Assembly (NCBI GenBank): GCA_903912795.1
Contig: CAIWIS010000807.1
Coordinates: forward strand, 1 to 16,230
Direction: 5' to 3'
DNA from: an uncultured Bacteroidales bacterium
GTDB lineage: Bacteria; Bacteroidota; Bacteroidia; Bacteroidales; Paludibacteraceae
Length of the DNA: 16,230 bases
Shown: positions 1-7,018 of the stretch, one piece after another
Layout: each line of letters begins with the position of its first letter
How positions within the stretch are numbered: position 1 is the stretch's first letter
The notes under the pieces: generated by a model
The model's database searches: none
Told to the model about the DNA's origin: nothing
Seen by the model: only the letters and a program-made list of their open reading frames with translations
Position numbers and translations under genes: made by a program

Positions 1-546
1 CACGAAGAAACAACTGAAAACATTCAGGATAATTTACAAGCTGATACAGTTGAAACTCCTCAAAACGAAGAAACCAACGAAAGCAATCAAAATACAGATA
101 AAATAGAAGATCTTACGCAAAAGTGTATTGATCTGAACGACAAGAACTTACGCTTAATGGCCGAATTCGACAATTATCGTAAACGCACAATAAAAGAACG
201 ATCGGATTTAATTAAAACTGCTGGAGAAAATATTTTGGGCAATATGTTGCCCTTGGTTGATGATTTTGAACGCGGATTAAAAGCCATGGAAACATCTGAG
301 GATGTTGTAGCAGTAAAAGAGGGTGTTGAATTGATTTATAATAAATTTGTAGCGTTTCTGTTGCAAAATGGCATAAAAGCTATTCCAACCGAAAACGAAA
401 ACTTTGACACTGACTTACACGAAGCAATAACTACTTTCCCTGCTCCTAGCGAAGAAATGAAAGGAAAAATAGTTGACTGTGTATCAAAAGGTTATACATT
501 AAACGAAAAAGTAATTCGTTTTTCAAAAGTAGTTGTAGGAGAATAA
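1..546 (+). CDS. grpE: GrpE, nucleotide exchange factor of DnaK (5' end outside window)
   Basis: GrpE releases ADP from DnaK and so resets the Hsp70 folding cycle in the cytoplasm. The frame is open from base 1. An internal ATG at 157 is not the real start, because the family-typical segment LRLMAEFDNYRKRT straddles it. Upstream, the frame encodes an acidic Glu/Asn/Gln-rich tail, as usual at the GrpE N-terminus, then the start of the long dimerising helix. The visible part is about 181 residues. It continues through the helical region (GNMLPLVDDFERGL) to the C-terminal beta domain (DLHEAITTFPAP, then KGYTLNEKVIRFSKVVVGE), which matches the GrpE signature. dnaJ follows 90 bp downstream on the same strand, so the two are very likely one operon. 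Only the extreme N-terminus is missing, cut by the window edge. Confidence 0.95.
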   Translation, partial: HEETTENIQDNLQADTVETPQNEETNESNQNTDKIEDLTQKCIDLNDKNLRLMAEFDNYRKRTIKERSDLIKTAGENILGNMLPLVDDFERGLKAMETSEDVVAVKEGVELIYNKFVAFLLQNGIKAIPTENENFDTDLHEAITTFPAPSEEMKGKIVDCVSKGYTLNEKVIRFSKVVVGE

Positions 547-586
547 AGAGTTTATGAAGTTTATAAGGTTTGAAAAGTTATAAATT

Positions 587-627
587 TCAACACATCATCA
601 CATCAACAAATCAACACATCATCACAT
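587..627. repeat. 17-bp direct repeat in the grpE-dnaJ spacer
   Basis: The sequence TCAACACATCATCACAT occurs at 587-603 and again, identically, at 611-627, a period of 24 bp. The bases between read as a shorter degenerate unit of the same CA/AT-rich text. Just upstream (551-586) is a second low-complexity stretch built on GTTTATAA-like words. The repeats lie within the presumed grpE-dnaJ transcript, 10-50 nt before the dnaJ start codon. No function can be read from them. Confidence 0.8.
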
Positions 628-636
628 TAAAATAAC

Positions 637-1791
637 ATGTCCAAAAGAGATTTTTACGAAATATTAGGTGTTTCAAAATCGGCAACGGCTGACGAAATAA
701 AAAAAGCATATCGCAAAAAGGCAATTGAATTTCATCCAGATAAAAACCCAGGCGATAAAGTATCGGAAGAAAAATTTAAGGAAGCTGCCGAAGCATATGA
801 AGTATTAAGCGATGATCAAAAACGTCAGCGTTACGACCAATTTGGGCATGCAGGTTTAGGTGGAGCAGGAAATGGTGGCTACGGTGGTGGCGGAATGAAT
901 ATGGATGATATATTCTCACATTTTGGCGATATATTTGGTGGTCATTTTGGCGGAGGTGGTTTTAGTGGTTTTGGTGGAGGACAACGTGGTGGTCAACGTG
1001 TACGCAGAGGTTCCGATTTACGTGTTAAAGTTAAACTTACGCTAGCCGAAATTGCAACAGGTGTTGAGAAGAAGATAAAAGTAAAGAAACAAGTTATTTG
1101 TTCGCACTGTAATGGTTCTGGTGCTGCACACGGATCACAATCGAGCAATTGCCATACCTGTAATGGTTCAGGACGCGTAACACGTGTACAGCAAACCATT
1201 TTAGGACAAATGCAAACGCAATCGGAATGTCCAACATGTAATGGTGAAGGAAAAATTATTCGCGACAAATGTTCACATTGTAATGGCGAAGGTATTGTAC
1301 GCGAAGATGAAGTAATCACCATCAACATTCCTGCCGGTGTAATGGAAGGCATGCAATTGTCGATGAGTGGAAAAGGAAATGCAGCTCGTAGAGGTGGTGT
1401 AAATGGCGATTTACTTGTTTTGGTTGAAGAAGAAGCACATCCTGAATTAATTAGAGACGAAAATGATTTGATATACAATTTGTTACTCACTTTGCCAACT
1501 GCTATTTTAGGAGGCTCGGTTGAAGTACCAACTGTTGATGGAAAAGTAAAAGTGACTATTATTTCTGGCACACAACCTGGAAAAGTTTTACGATTACGTG
1601 GAAAAGGTCTACCAAGTGTTAACAGATATGGTACAGGTGATTTACTAATCAATATCGGAGTTTATATTCCCGAAAATTTAAGTAAAGATGAAAAAAACAC
1701 CATTGAAAAGCTAGGTCAATCGGAAAATGTAAAACCTAGTAAATCGGCTTCACGCGATTTCTTTTCGCGCGTACGAAATATGTTTGAATAA
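637..1791 (+). CDS. dnaJ: DnaJ, type I (class A) Hsp40 co-chaperone
   Basis: DnaJ delivers unfolded proteins to DnaK and stimulates its ATPase. The 384-residue protein has the full class A layout. The J-domain is at about 4-70 with the catalytic HPD at 33-35. A Gly/Phe-rich linker follows at about 71-120. Next is a zinc-finger domain with four intact CxxCxGxG repeats starting at C155, C172, C198 and C212, which bind two zinc ions. The C-terminal substrate-binding beta domains cover about 225-345. Length is normal for the family. The start MSKRDFYEILGV is the expected J-domain start; the upstream bases are A-rich without a clear Shine-Dalgarno, as usual in this phylum. It follows grpE by 90 bp and ends just before a hairpin terminator shared with yebC. 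No CIRCE-like element is visible in the short spacer; heat control, if any, would lie upstream of grpE. Confidence 0.97.
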   Translation: MSKRDFYEILGVSKSATADEIKKAYRKKAIEFHPDKNPGDKVSEEKFKEAAEAYEVLSDDQKRQRYDQFGHAGLGGAGNGGYGGGGMNMDDIFSHFGDIFGGHFGGGGFSGFGGGQRGGQRVRRGSDLRVKVKLTLAEIATGVEKKIKVKKQVICSHCNGSGAAHGSQSSNCHTCNGSGRVTRVQQTILGQMQTQSECPTCNGEGKIIRDKCSHCNGEGIVREDEVITINIPAGVMEGMQLSMSGKGNAARRGGVNGDLLVLVEEEAHPELIRDENDLIYNLLLTLPTAILGGSVEVPTVDGKVKVTIISGTQPGKVLRLRGKGLPSVNRYGTGDLLINIGVYIPENLSKDEKNTIEKLGQSENVKPSKSASRDFFSRVRNMFE

Positions 1792-1811
1792 ATCTTGTGT
1801 AAGTCATATAT

Positions 1812-1844
1812 AAAAAAAAACGAGACATAAGCCTCGTTTTTTTT
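1812..1844. terminator. Bidirectional intrinsic terminator between dnaJ and yebC
   Basis: The stem CGAG (1821-1824) pairs with CTCG (1833-1836) around an 8-nt loop. A run of nine A on the left (1812-1820) and eight T on the right (1837-1844) extend the stem and supply a U-tract on both strands. It can therefore end dnaJ on + and yebC on -. The yebC stop codon (1843-1845) overlaps its right edge. Confidence 0.85.
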
Positions 1845-2556
1845 ATTCTATCATGTTGTGAAAAACATTTTGAACATCTTCGTCATCCTCAATCTTGTCC
1901 AGGAGCTTAATAACCTGGGCTTTTTGCTCTTCGTTTAATTCTTTCATGTCGTTAGGAATTCGTTCAAATTCAGCACTGAAAATTTCAAAACCATTTTCCT
2001 CTAAATATTTTTGAATAGATGAATAAGATTGAAACTCACCGTACAAAATTATTGCATCATCATCTTCTACCAATTCGTCAACTCCAAAGTCAATCAATTC
2101 AAGTTCAAGATCTTCCAACGAAACACCATCTTTGGGAGCAATTTTGAAAACACACTTGTGGTCGAATAGAAATTGTAAACATCCACTAGTGCCAAGTGAA
2201 CCACCATGACGGGTAAGATAGCTGCGCACATTTGCTACAGTACGAGTTGGATTATCGGTAGCTGTTTCAATTACAATAGCAATTCCATTGGGTCCATAAC
2301 CTTCGTACACCATTTCTTTGTAATCTGCCTCATCTTTCGAACTTGCTTTTTTAATGGCTCTTTCAACATTTTCTTTAGGCATGTTTTCCTTCTTCGACTG
2401 TTGAATCAACACTCTTAATCGAGGATTTGTATCAGGCTCAGGTCCACTTTCGCGAACGGCTATAGTTATTTGTTTACCTAATTTTGTAAAAACGCGGGCC
2501 ATATTCCCCCAACGTTTCATTTTTGTTGCTTTACGATATTCGAACGCTCTTCCCAT
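1843..2556 (-). CDS. yebC: YebC/TACO1-family translation or regulatory factor
   Basis: Members of this family were first annotated as transcriptional regulators (PmpR). More recent work on YebC/TACO1 proteins points to a ribosome-associated role in relieving stalls at proline-rich stretches. The 237-residue protein shows the family core: an N-terminal helical part with VFTKLGKQITIAVRESG and the downstream MPKENVERAIKKAS, then the strongly conserved YEGYGPNGIAIVIE and TDNPTRTVANVR, then GGSLGTSGCLQFLF. An acidic C-terminal part ends in a helix of unclear role. The start MGRAFEYRKATKMKRW is the Bacteroidota version of the N-terminus, in place of the MAGHSKW form of proteobacteria. The gene is monocistronic: it has its own promoter-like box and a terminator at its end. 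Family membership is sure; the exact role in this organism is inference. Confidence 0.95.
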   Translation of the reverse strand: MGRAFEYRKATKMKRWGNMARVFTKLGKQITIAVRESGPEPDTNPRLRVLIQQSKKENMPKENVERAIKKASSKDEADYKEMVYEGYGPNGIAIVIETATDNPTRTVANVRSYLTRHGGSLGTSGCLQFLFDHKCVFKIAPKDGVSLEDLELELIDFGVDELVEDDDAIILYGEFQSYSSIQKYLEENGFEIFSAEFERIPNDMKELNEEQKAQVIKLLDKIEDDEDVQNVFHNMIE

Positions 2557-2607
2557 ATCTAAATTTGTGTTTTTACTCTATTTTATAATCCCGAATGTTA
2601 GGGCGCA

Positions 2608-2615
2608 CAAAAGTA
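2608..2615 (-). promoter_or_regulatory. Bacteroidota-type -7 box for yebC
   Basis: On the - strand these bases read TACTTTTG, an exact match to the Bacteroidetes -7 consensus TAnnTTTG, about 52 bp before the yebC ATG. With a 19-nt gap the -33 position holds TGG (2635-2637), two of three bases of TTG. It lies directly downstream of the nnr terminator hairpin, which is where a yebC promoter would be expected. Confidence 0.5.
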
Positions 2616-2628
2616 TTAAAATACAAGC

Positions 2629-2652
2629 AAAAAACCATCACTTTTGTGGGTT
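2629..2652 (-). terminator. Intrinsic terminator of nnr
   Basis: On the - strand AACC (2652-2649) and CAC (2648-2646) pair with GTG (2641-2639) and GGTT (2636-2633) around an AAAA loop, with a two-base AT bulge. A run of six T (2634-2629) follows. The position, just past the nnr stop codon, fits an intrinsic terminator. The bulge lowers the certainty. Confidence 0.55.
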
Positions 2653-2680
2653 ATTTTACTTAAAAATGCATTAAAATAAT

Positions 2681-4189
2681 TTACTTAGTCAAATAATAAA
2701 ATGCTTTACCAAGATTTTCGATAATATCACCCGCAATTATTGATTCTTCTGATTGATTTTCAGTGGCAAATTCGGCTGCTTTACCATGCAAAAAAACAGC
2801 CATACACGCTGCATTTTCAGGCGAATAACCTTGTGCAAGTAACGAAGTTAGAATACCTGTCAACACATCACCCGTACCTGCAGTAGCCAACCCTGAATTG
2901 CCTGTAGTATTAAAATACACTTTACCTTCGTTAGTGATTATGGTTGTATAAGCACCTTTTAAAACTATAATAATATGGTAACGTTTTGCCATTTCGCGAG
3001 CTTTATTCAACCGACTAAAGCTTGAATTTTGACTCCCAAACAACCTATCAAACTCCTTTGGATGAGGAGTAAGTATACTTTTTTCGGGTATTAAGTCCAT
3101 AAAATGTTTACTTCTTGAAATAACATTCAAGGCATCAGCATCAATTACACATGGCGAAAACATTTCGGTAAATAGTTTCTCAATCATATTACAAGTATCA
3201 GGTAATGTTCCAATACCACATCCAATTCCTATTGTATTGTAATTTTTCAAATCGGGAAACATACTCACATTATCGATTTGTTTATCTGAACTAAAAATCA
3301 ATTCAGGAACAATTGTTTGAGCTATAACTCTGTTACATTCAGGGCCATGCAAACTAACAAGTCCTGCACCACTTCGTAAAGCTGCTTTTGATGCCAATAC
3401 AGAAGCACCTGCCATACCTTTACTACCAGCAATTATAAGAGCATGACCATAATTTCCTTTGTGCGAAAACTTTGATCGTTTTTTATAGATTTCAGTAATA
3501 CTTGATTTTTCGATAAGTTCAAAATCAGTAGTTGTAGTTTCAATAGCTTTTTGATTTAAACCGATATCCAACAATTCCCATTGACCTAAATAGCATGCCG
3601 ATTCAGGCATAAAAAACGATAATTTTGGAAATTGAAAAGTCAAGGTTAAATTCGCCTTAACAATTGGTTGATCTTCAAGCATTTCTACATCACCAAACAA
3701 TCCTGAAGGAATATCGATTGAAACTACTTCACAAGAACAATTATTAATCCATTGCACAGCTTGTGAATATATTCCCGAAATGGGACGTGTAAGCCCTGAA
3801 CCAAATAAACCATCAATAATTATTGAATTTTCGTTTAAAACTAATGGTTCAACAAAACTATCCGTGAAAATTTTTAATGTTCTAGGATATTCATCTAAAA
3901 TTCTTTGTTTATTTTTTAAACAATTATCGGATAATTTCTTGTTTTCAAAGAGAAAAACGGTAACATCACATTTTGCATCCTTCAACATACGAGCTACTGC
4001 CAATGCATCTCCACCATTATTTCCTGGGCCGCATAAAACATAAACATGCTTAATATCGCCATATAACGTTCTAAATCTATTATAAAAAGCTGTAGCAGCT
4101 CTTTCCATTAAACTAAGTGAACTAATTGGCTCATACTTAACTGTGAGTTCATCAATTAATCGTATATTTTCAATATTAAATAGCTTCAT
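2681..4189 (-). CDS. nnr: Bifunctional NAD(P)HX epimerase / ADP-dependent NAD(P)HX dehydratase
   Basis: This is a metabolite-repair enzyme for hydrated NADH and NADPH. The N-terminal YjeF domain epimerises R- and S-NAD(P)HX; the C-terminal ribokinase-like domain dehydrates the S form using ADP. Both halves are complete in the 502 residues. The epimerase (about 1-215) carries GPGNNGGD at 54-61, IIIDGLFGSGL at 123-133 and VSIDIPSGL at 156-164. The dehydratase (about 235-500) carries HKGNYGHALIIAGS at 243-256, DADALN at 350-355, LTPHPKEF at 373-380 and the GTGD motif at 438-441 with catalytic D441. The length is typical of the fused bacterial form. It has a promoter-like box just upstream and a hairpin downstream, so it looks independently transcribed, though it lies co-directionally behind glgP. 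Nothing seems broken. Confidence 0.96.
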   Translation of the reverse strand: MKLFNIENIRLIDELTVKYEPISSLSLMERAATAFYNRFRTLYGDIKHVYVLCGPGNNGGDALAVARMLKDAKCDVTVFLFENKKLSDNCLKNKQRILDEYPRTLKIFTDSFVEPLVLNENSIIIDGLFGSGLTRPISGIYSQAVQWINNCSCEVVSIDIPSGLFGDVEMLEDQPIVKANLTLTFQFPKLSFFMPESACYLGQWELLDIGLNQKAIETTTTDFELIEKSSITEIYKKRSKFSHKGNYGHALIIAGSKGMAGASVLASKAALRSGAGLVSLHGPECNRVIAQTIVPELIFSSDKQIDNVSMFPDLKNYNTIGIGCGIGTLPDTCNMIEKLFTEMFSPCVIDADALNVISRSKHFMDLIPEKSILTPHPKEFDRLFGSQNSSFSRLNKAREMAKRYHIIIVLKGAYTTIITNEGKVYFNTTGNSGLATAGTGDVLTGILTSLLAQGYSPENAACMAVFLHGKAAEFATENQSEESIIAGDIIENLGKAFYYLTK

Positions 4190-4214
4190 GAATTTATTAT
4201 TTTATTATGGGATA

Positions 4215-4222
4215 CAAATATA
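4215..4222 (-). promoter_or_regulatory. Bacteroidota-type -7 box for nnr
   Basis: On the - strand the bases read TATATTTG, an exact TAnnTTTG match, about 26 bp before the nnr ATG. The region where a -33 box should lie is a T-run that is also the U-tract of the glgP terminator, so no TTG is visible there. The implied leader is very short, about 20 nt. Confidence 0.5.
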
Positions 4223-4236
4223 GTCAACTTAGTTTT

Positions 4237-4276
4237 AAAAAAAAACACTCCAACTAACTTTATATTAATTGGAGTG
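4237..4276 (-). terminator. Intrinsic terminator of glgP
   Basis: A perfect 8-bp stem joins CACTCCAA (4246-4253) and TTGGAGTG (4269-4276) with a 15-nt loop. Read on the - strand it is followed by nine T (4245-4237). It lies 30 bp past the glgP stop codon and should end that transcript before nnr. Confidence 0.85.
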
Positions 4277-4306
4277 AATTTCAGTATATCAATTTTACCT
4301 ACAATA

Positions 4307-6871
4307 TTAAATCCATCTTACAAAACAGAAGTCCTGACGATGTGGTAAATCTTCGTTTTTAGGGAACATACGGTAAGCATATTTATATGTCCCAGCTCTA
4401 TTCAGCTTATAATCAAGCGCAAAGTATAGTTTTGATCCTTCCGATTTAACTAACATCAGTTCATCTACATCTGATAAAATAGTTTTATTATTATCGTCGG
4501 TATAAGTTACAACCAACTCCACTCCTATTCCTTTATCATTAATAGCATGCGTATCAAGCACTACACTTAGTTGATAATTTTCGGCCACTTGTGGATTCTG
4601 AATTAGTTTTTCGGGCATTTCAACACTTTCAACTGTTATAGCATCCCAACCTGTTGCAATTTTTTCTTTCCAAGCAGCAATTTCTATCGCTTTTTTGAAA
4701 TTATTTTCCTTTAAAACTGCCGAACGTGTAGCTAACTTGGTATAGAATTTCGAAATATAATCATCAATCATGCGTTTTGTTGTGTAACGCGGTGTGATGA
4801 GTGCAATTGAATTTTTAATGTACTGAATCCAATCAGGTGAATAACCTTTCGTATTTTTAGCAAAATACAATGGAACAATTTCGTTTTCGAGCATACTGTA
4901 AATGGTTGCAGCATCCAACTGATCCTGATGTTCTTGATTTTCGTAAGTTCGTTTTTCGGTCAAAGCCCAACCTGCTCCTTTTACATAACCTTCGAGCCAC
5001 CAACCATCAAGTACTGAGAAGTTTAACACACCATTCATTTGTGCCTTTTCACCCGAAGTTCCTGATGCTTCGAGCGGACGAGTTGGCGTATTTAACCAGA
5101 TATCAACACCCGACACTAAACGTTTAGCTAAGCGCATATCGTAGTTTTCGAGAAAAATAACTTTGCCCAAAAATTGTGGCATACGCGAAATTTCAATAAT
5201 ACGTTTAATTAAGCCTTGACCTCCACCATCGGCAGGGTGTGCTTTACCTGTAAACAAAAATTGAACCGGACAACTTGGATTATTCACAATGCGTTCCAAG
5301 CGTTCCAAATCAGTAAATAGCAAATGTGCACGCTTATAAGTGGCAAACCTACGACCAAAACCAATTATCAATGCGTTTGGATTAATTGCTTCCAGAATAT
5401 TCACAATACGCGAAGGATCACCCTGATTTTTCAACCAACTTTCGCGGAATTGAACTTTTATAAAATCAATCAAACGGTTTTTCATGCGCATACGTGTATC
5501 CCAAATTACTTGATCAGGAATATCGTACACTTTTTTCCAAATTGAAAGATTTGATTGATCATTATAAAATTCTTTCGAAAAATATTTTTCATATACAGCT
5601 TTCCATTCCGAAGCTGTCCAAGTTGGTAAATGTACACCATTTGTTACATAGTTAACATGCAACTCTTCAGGGAAATAACCCTTCCAAATTGGGTTAAACA
5701 TTTCCTGCGACACTTTGCCGTGTAACCAACTAACACCATTAACTTCCTGACAAGTATTACAAGCAAAAGCACTCATACTAAATTTCTCATCTTTATTTCC
5801 TGGATGCTCACGACCCATATCAATAAACTCATCCCATGTTAGTTGCAATTTAGCAGGATATTCGCTCATATATTTACCAAATAAATCTTCGGTAAAACTA
5901 TCGTGACCAGCAGGAACCGGCGTGTGTACAGTATATAGCGAACTTGAACGCACAACTTCCAACGCTTGTGCATGTGTAAGTCCCTTATCTTGTGTTAAAT
6001 CAGCCAAACGTTGAACATTGATTAATGCCGCATGACCTTCGTTACAGTGATAAACTTGTTTTTCGACACCTAATTTTTTCAATGCCAATATACCTCCAAT
6101 ACCAAGCATAATTTCTTGTTTCATACGATTTTCCCAATCGCCACCATACAATTGGTGTGTTATGGAACGATCGTATTCGCTATTCATGTCGGTATCAGTA
6201 TCAAGCAAATACAATGATATTCTACCTACCGAAACTTTCCACAAATAGGCATATACTGTACGATCAGGATAAGGTACTTCGATTACAATAGGCTGTTCGT
6301 TAGCATCCTTTACTTGTTTAATTGGTAAATTGTTGAAATTCTGTGCCTCGTAAAGTGGTACTTGTTGTCCGTCAACAGATAACGTTTGAGTAAAATAGCC
6401 ATAACGATATAAAAAACCTACAGCGGTTAAATTAATATTGCAATCACTGGCTTCTTTTAAATAGTCGCCTGCCAAAACACCCAAACCACCCGAATATATT
6501 TTCAATACTTCGGTCAAGCCATATTCCATGCTGAAATAAGCTACTGATGGTCGATCGGTACGAGGTGCAGTATTAATATATACTTTAAATTTCTCATAAA
6601 TTGCATCTAATTTAGCAATAAATGATTCGTCGTTTGCAAGTGAAGTTAGCTTTTCGTAGCTAAGTATATTGAGCAACGAAACAGGATTAGAATGAGCTCG
6701 AACCCAAGAATCGGGACAAATTGTACGAAACATGTGTTTAGCGTCACTATTCCACACCCACCAAATATTGTGAGCTATTTCTTCTAATTTTTTTAAATTT
6801 TCAGGTAAATTTGATTTTACATTAATTACCTTCCAATTTGGTTCATTTACGTTGTTTACTTTAATCTTCAT
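4307..6871 (-). CDS. glgP: Alpha-glucan (glycogen) phosphorylase, GT35, DUF3417-containing type
   Basis: It removes terminal glucose from alpha-1,4-glucan with phosphate, giving glucose-1-phosphate, and uses pyridoxal phosphate. The 854-residue protein begins with a DUF3417-like helical segment (about 20-110, HNIWWVWNSDAKHMF). Catalytic GT35 parts follow: YFSMEYGLTE (112-121), YSGGLGVLAGDYLK (126-139), HCNEGHAAL (275-283), VTNGVHLPTW (409-418) and FGRRFATYKRAHLL (505-518). The PLP site EASGTSGEKA (601-610) has K609 as the expected Schiff-base lysine, and LDGWWLEGY follows. Many relatives have Met where E608 stands; the lysine is kept. A C-terminal beta-rich part (about 765-854) ends in FCFVRWI. 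The length fits this subfamily rather than the E. coli GlgP/MalP form. It sits 147 bp downstream of the glycogen synthase on the same strand, so it plausibly works on the same storage polymer; maltodextrin as substrate cannot be excluded. Confidence 0.93.
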   Translation of the reverse strand: MKIKVNNVNEPNWKVINVKSNLPENLKKLEEIAHNIWWVWNSDAKHMFRTICPDSWVRAHSNPVSLLNILSYEKLTSLANDESFIAKLDAIYEKFKVYINTAPRTDRPSVAYFSMEYGLTEVLKIYSGGLGVLAGDYLKEASDCNINLTAVGFLYRYGYFTQTLSVDGQQVPLYEAQNFNNLPIKQVKDANEQPIVIEVPYPDRTVYAYLWKVSVGRISLYLLDTDTDMNSEYDRSITHQLYGGDWENRMKQEIMLGIGGILALKKLGVEKQVYHCNEGHAALINVQRLADLTQDKGLTHAQALEVVRSSSLYTVHTPVPAGHDSFTEDLFGKYMSEYPAKLQLTWDEFIDMGREHPGNKDEKFSMSAFACNTCQEVNGVSWLHGKVSQEMFNPIWKGYFPEELHVNYVTNGVHLPTWTASEWKAVYEKYFSKEFYNDQSNLSIWKKVYDIPDQVIWDTRMRMKNRLIDFIKVQFRESWLKNQGDPSRIVNILEAINPNALIIGFGRRFATYKRAHLLFTDLERLERIVNNPSCPVQFLFTGKAHPADGGGQGLIKRIIEISRMPQFLGKVIFLENYDMRLAKRLVSGVDIWLNTPTRPLEASGTSGEKAQMNGVLNFSVLDGWWLEGYVKGAGWALTEKRTYENQEHQDQLDAATIYSMLENEIVPLYFAKNTKGYSPDWIQYIKNSIALITPRYTTKRMIDDYISKFYTKLATRSAVLKENNFKKAIEIAAWKEKIATGWDAITVESVEMPEKLIQNPQVAENYQLSVVLDTHAINDKGIGVELVVTYTDDNNKTILSDVDELMLVKSEGSKLYFALDYKLNRAGTYKYAYRMFPKNEDLPHRQDFCFVRWI

Positions 6872-6939
6872 AAAAAAATTGTTTTTATTCTGAATACTAA
6901 TACCTTATAATAAAACTGACAGTTGTCTATTTAATGTTA

Positions 6940-6947
6940 CAAAATTA
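6940..6947 (-). promoter_or_regulatory. Possible -7 box for glgP
   Basis: On the - strand the bases read TAATTTTG, matching TAnnTTTG, about 69 bp before the glgP ATG. The -33 position is T-rich (complement of the A-run at 6969-6977) but has no clean TTG. In an AT-rich gap the match could arise by chance. It would give glgP its own transcript apart from the synthase. Confidence 0.4.
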
Positions 6948-7002
6948 ATTAAAATGACTATCTGACAGAAAAAAAAACTTCAAATTGTACAAAACAAAAT
7001 TT

Positions 7003-7012
7003 CAAACGTTTG
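7003..7012. promoter_or_regulatory. CAAACGTTTG palindrome, possible operator
   Basis: This is a perfect 10-bp palindrome with a central CG, followed by C at 7013. It resembles half-sites bound by LacI-family repressors. It lies in the 147-bp gap between the synthase stop codon and glgP, upstream of the putative glgP promoter. Regulation is inference from shape and position only. Confidence 0.3.
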
Positions 7013-7018
7013 CAAGTA

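Noticed and set aside
993..1652. Long open frame antisense to dnaJ (about 219 codons)
   Set aside because: It lies wholly inside dnaJ on the other strand. Its Cys/Pro-rich text is the complement of the Gly-rich and zinc-finger codons, and it shows no domain or start context.
4870..5545. Short + strand open frames inside glgP
   Set aside because: They are complements of conserved GT35 codons (including the PLP region) and have no support of their own.
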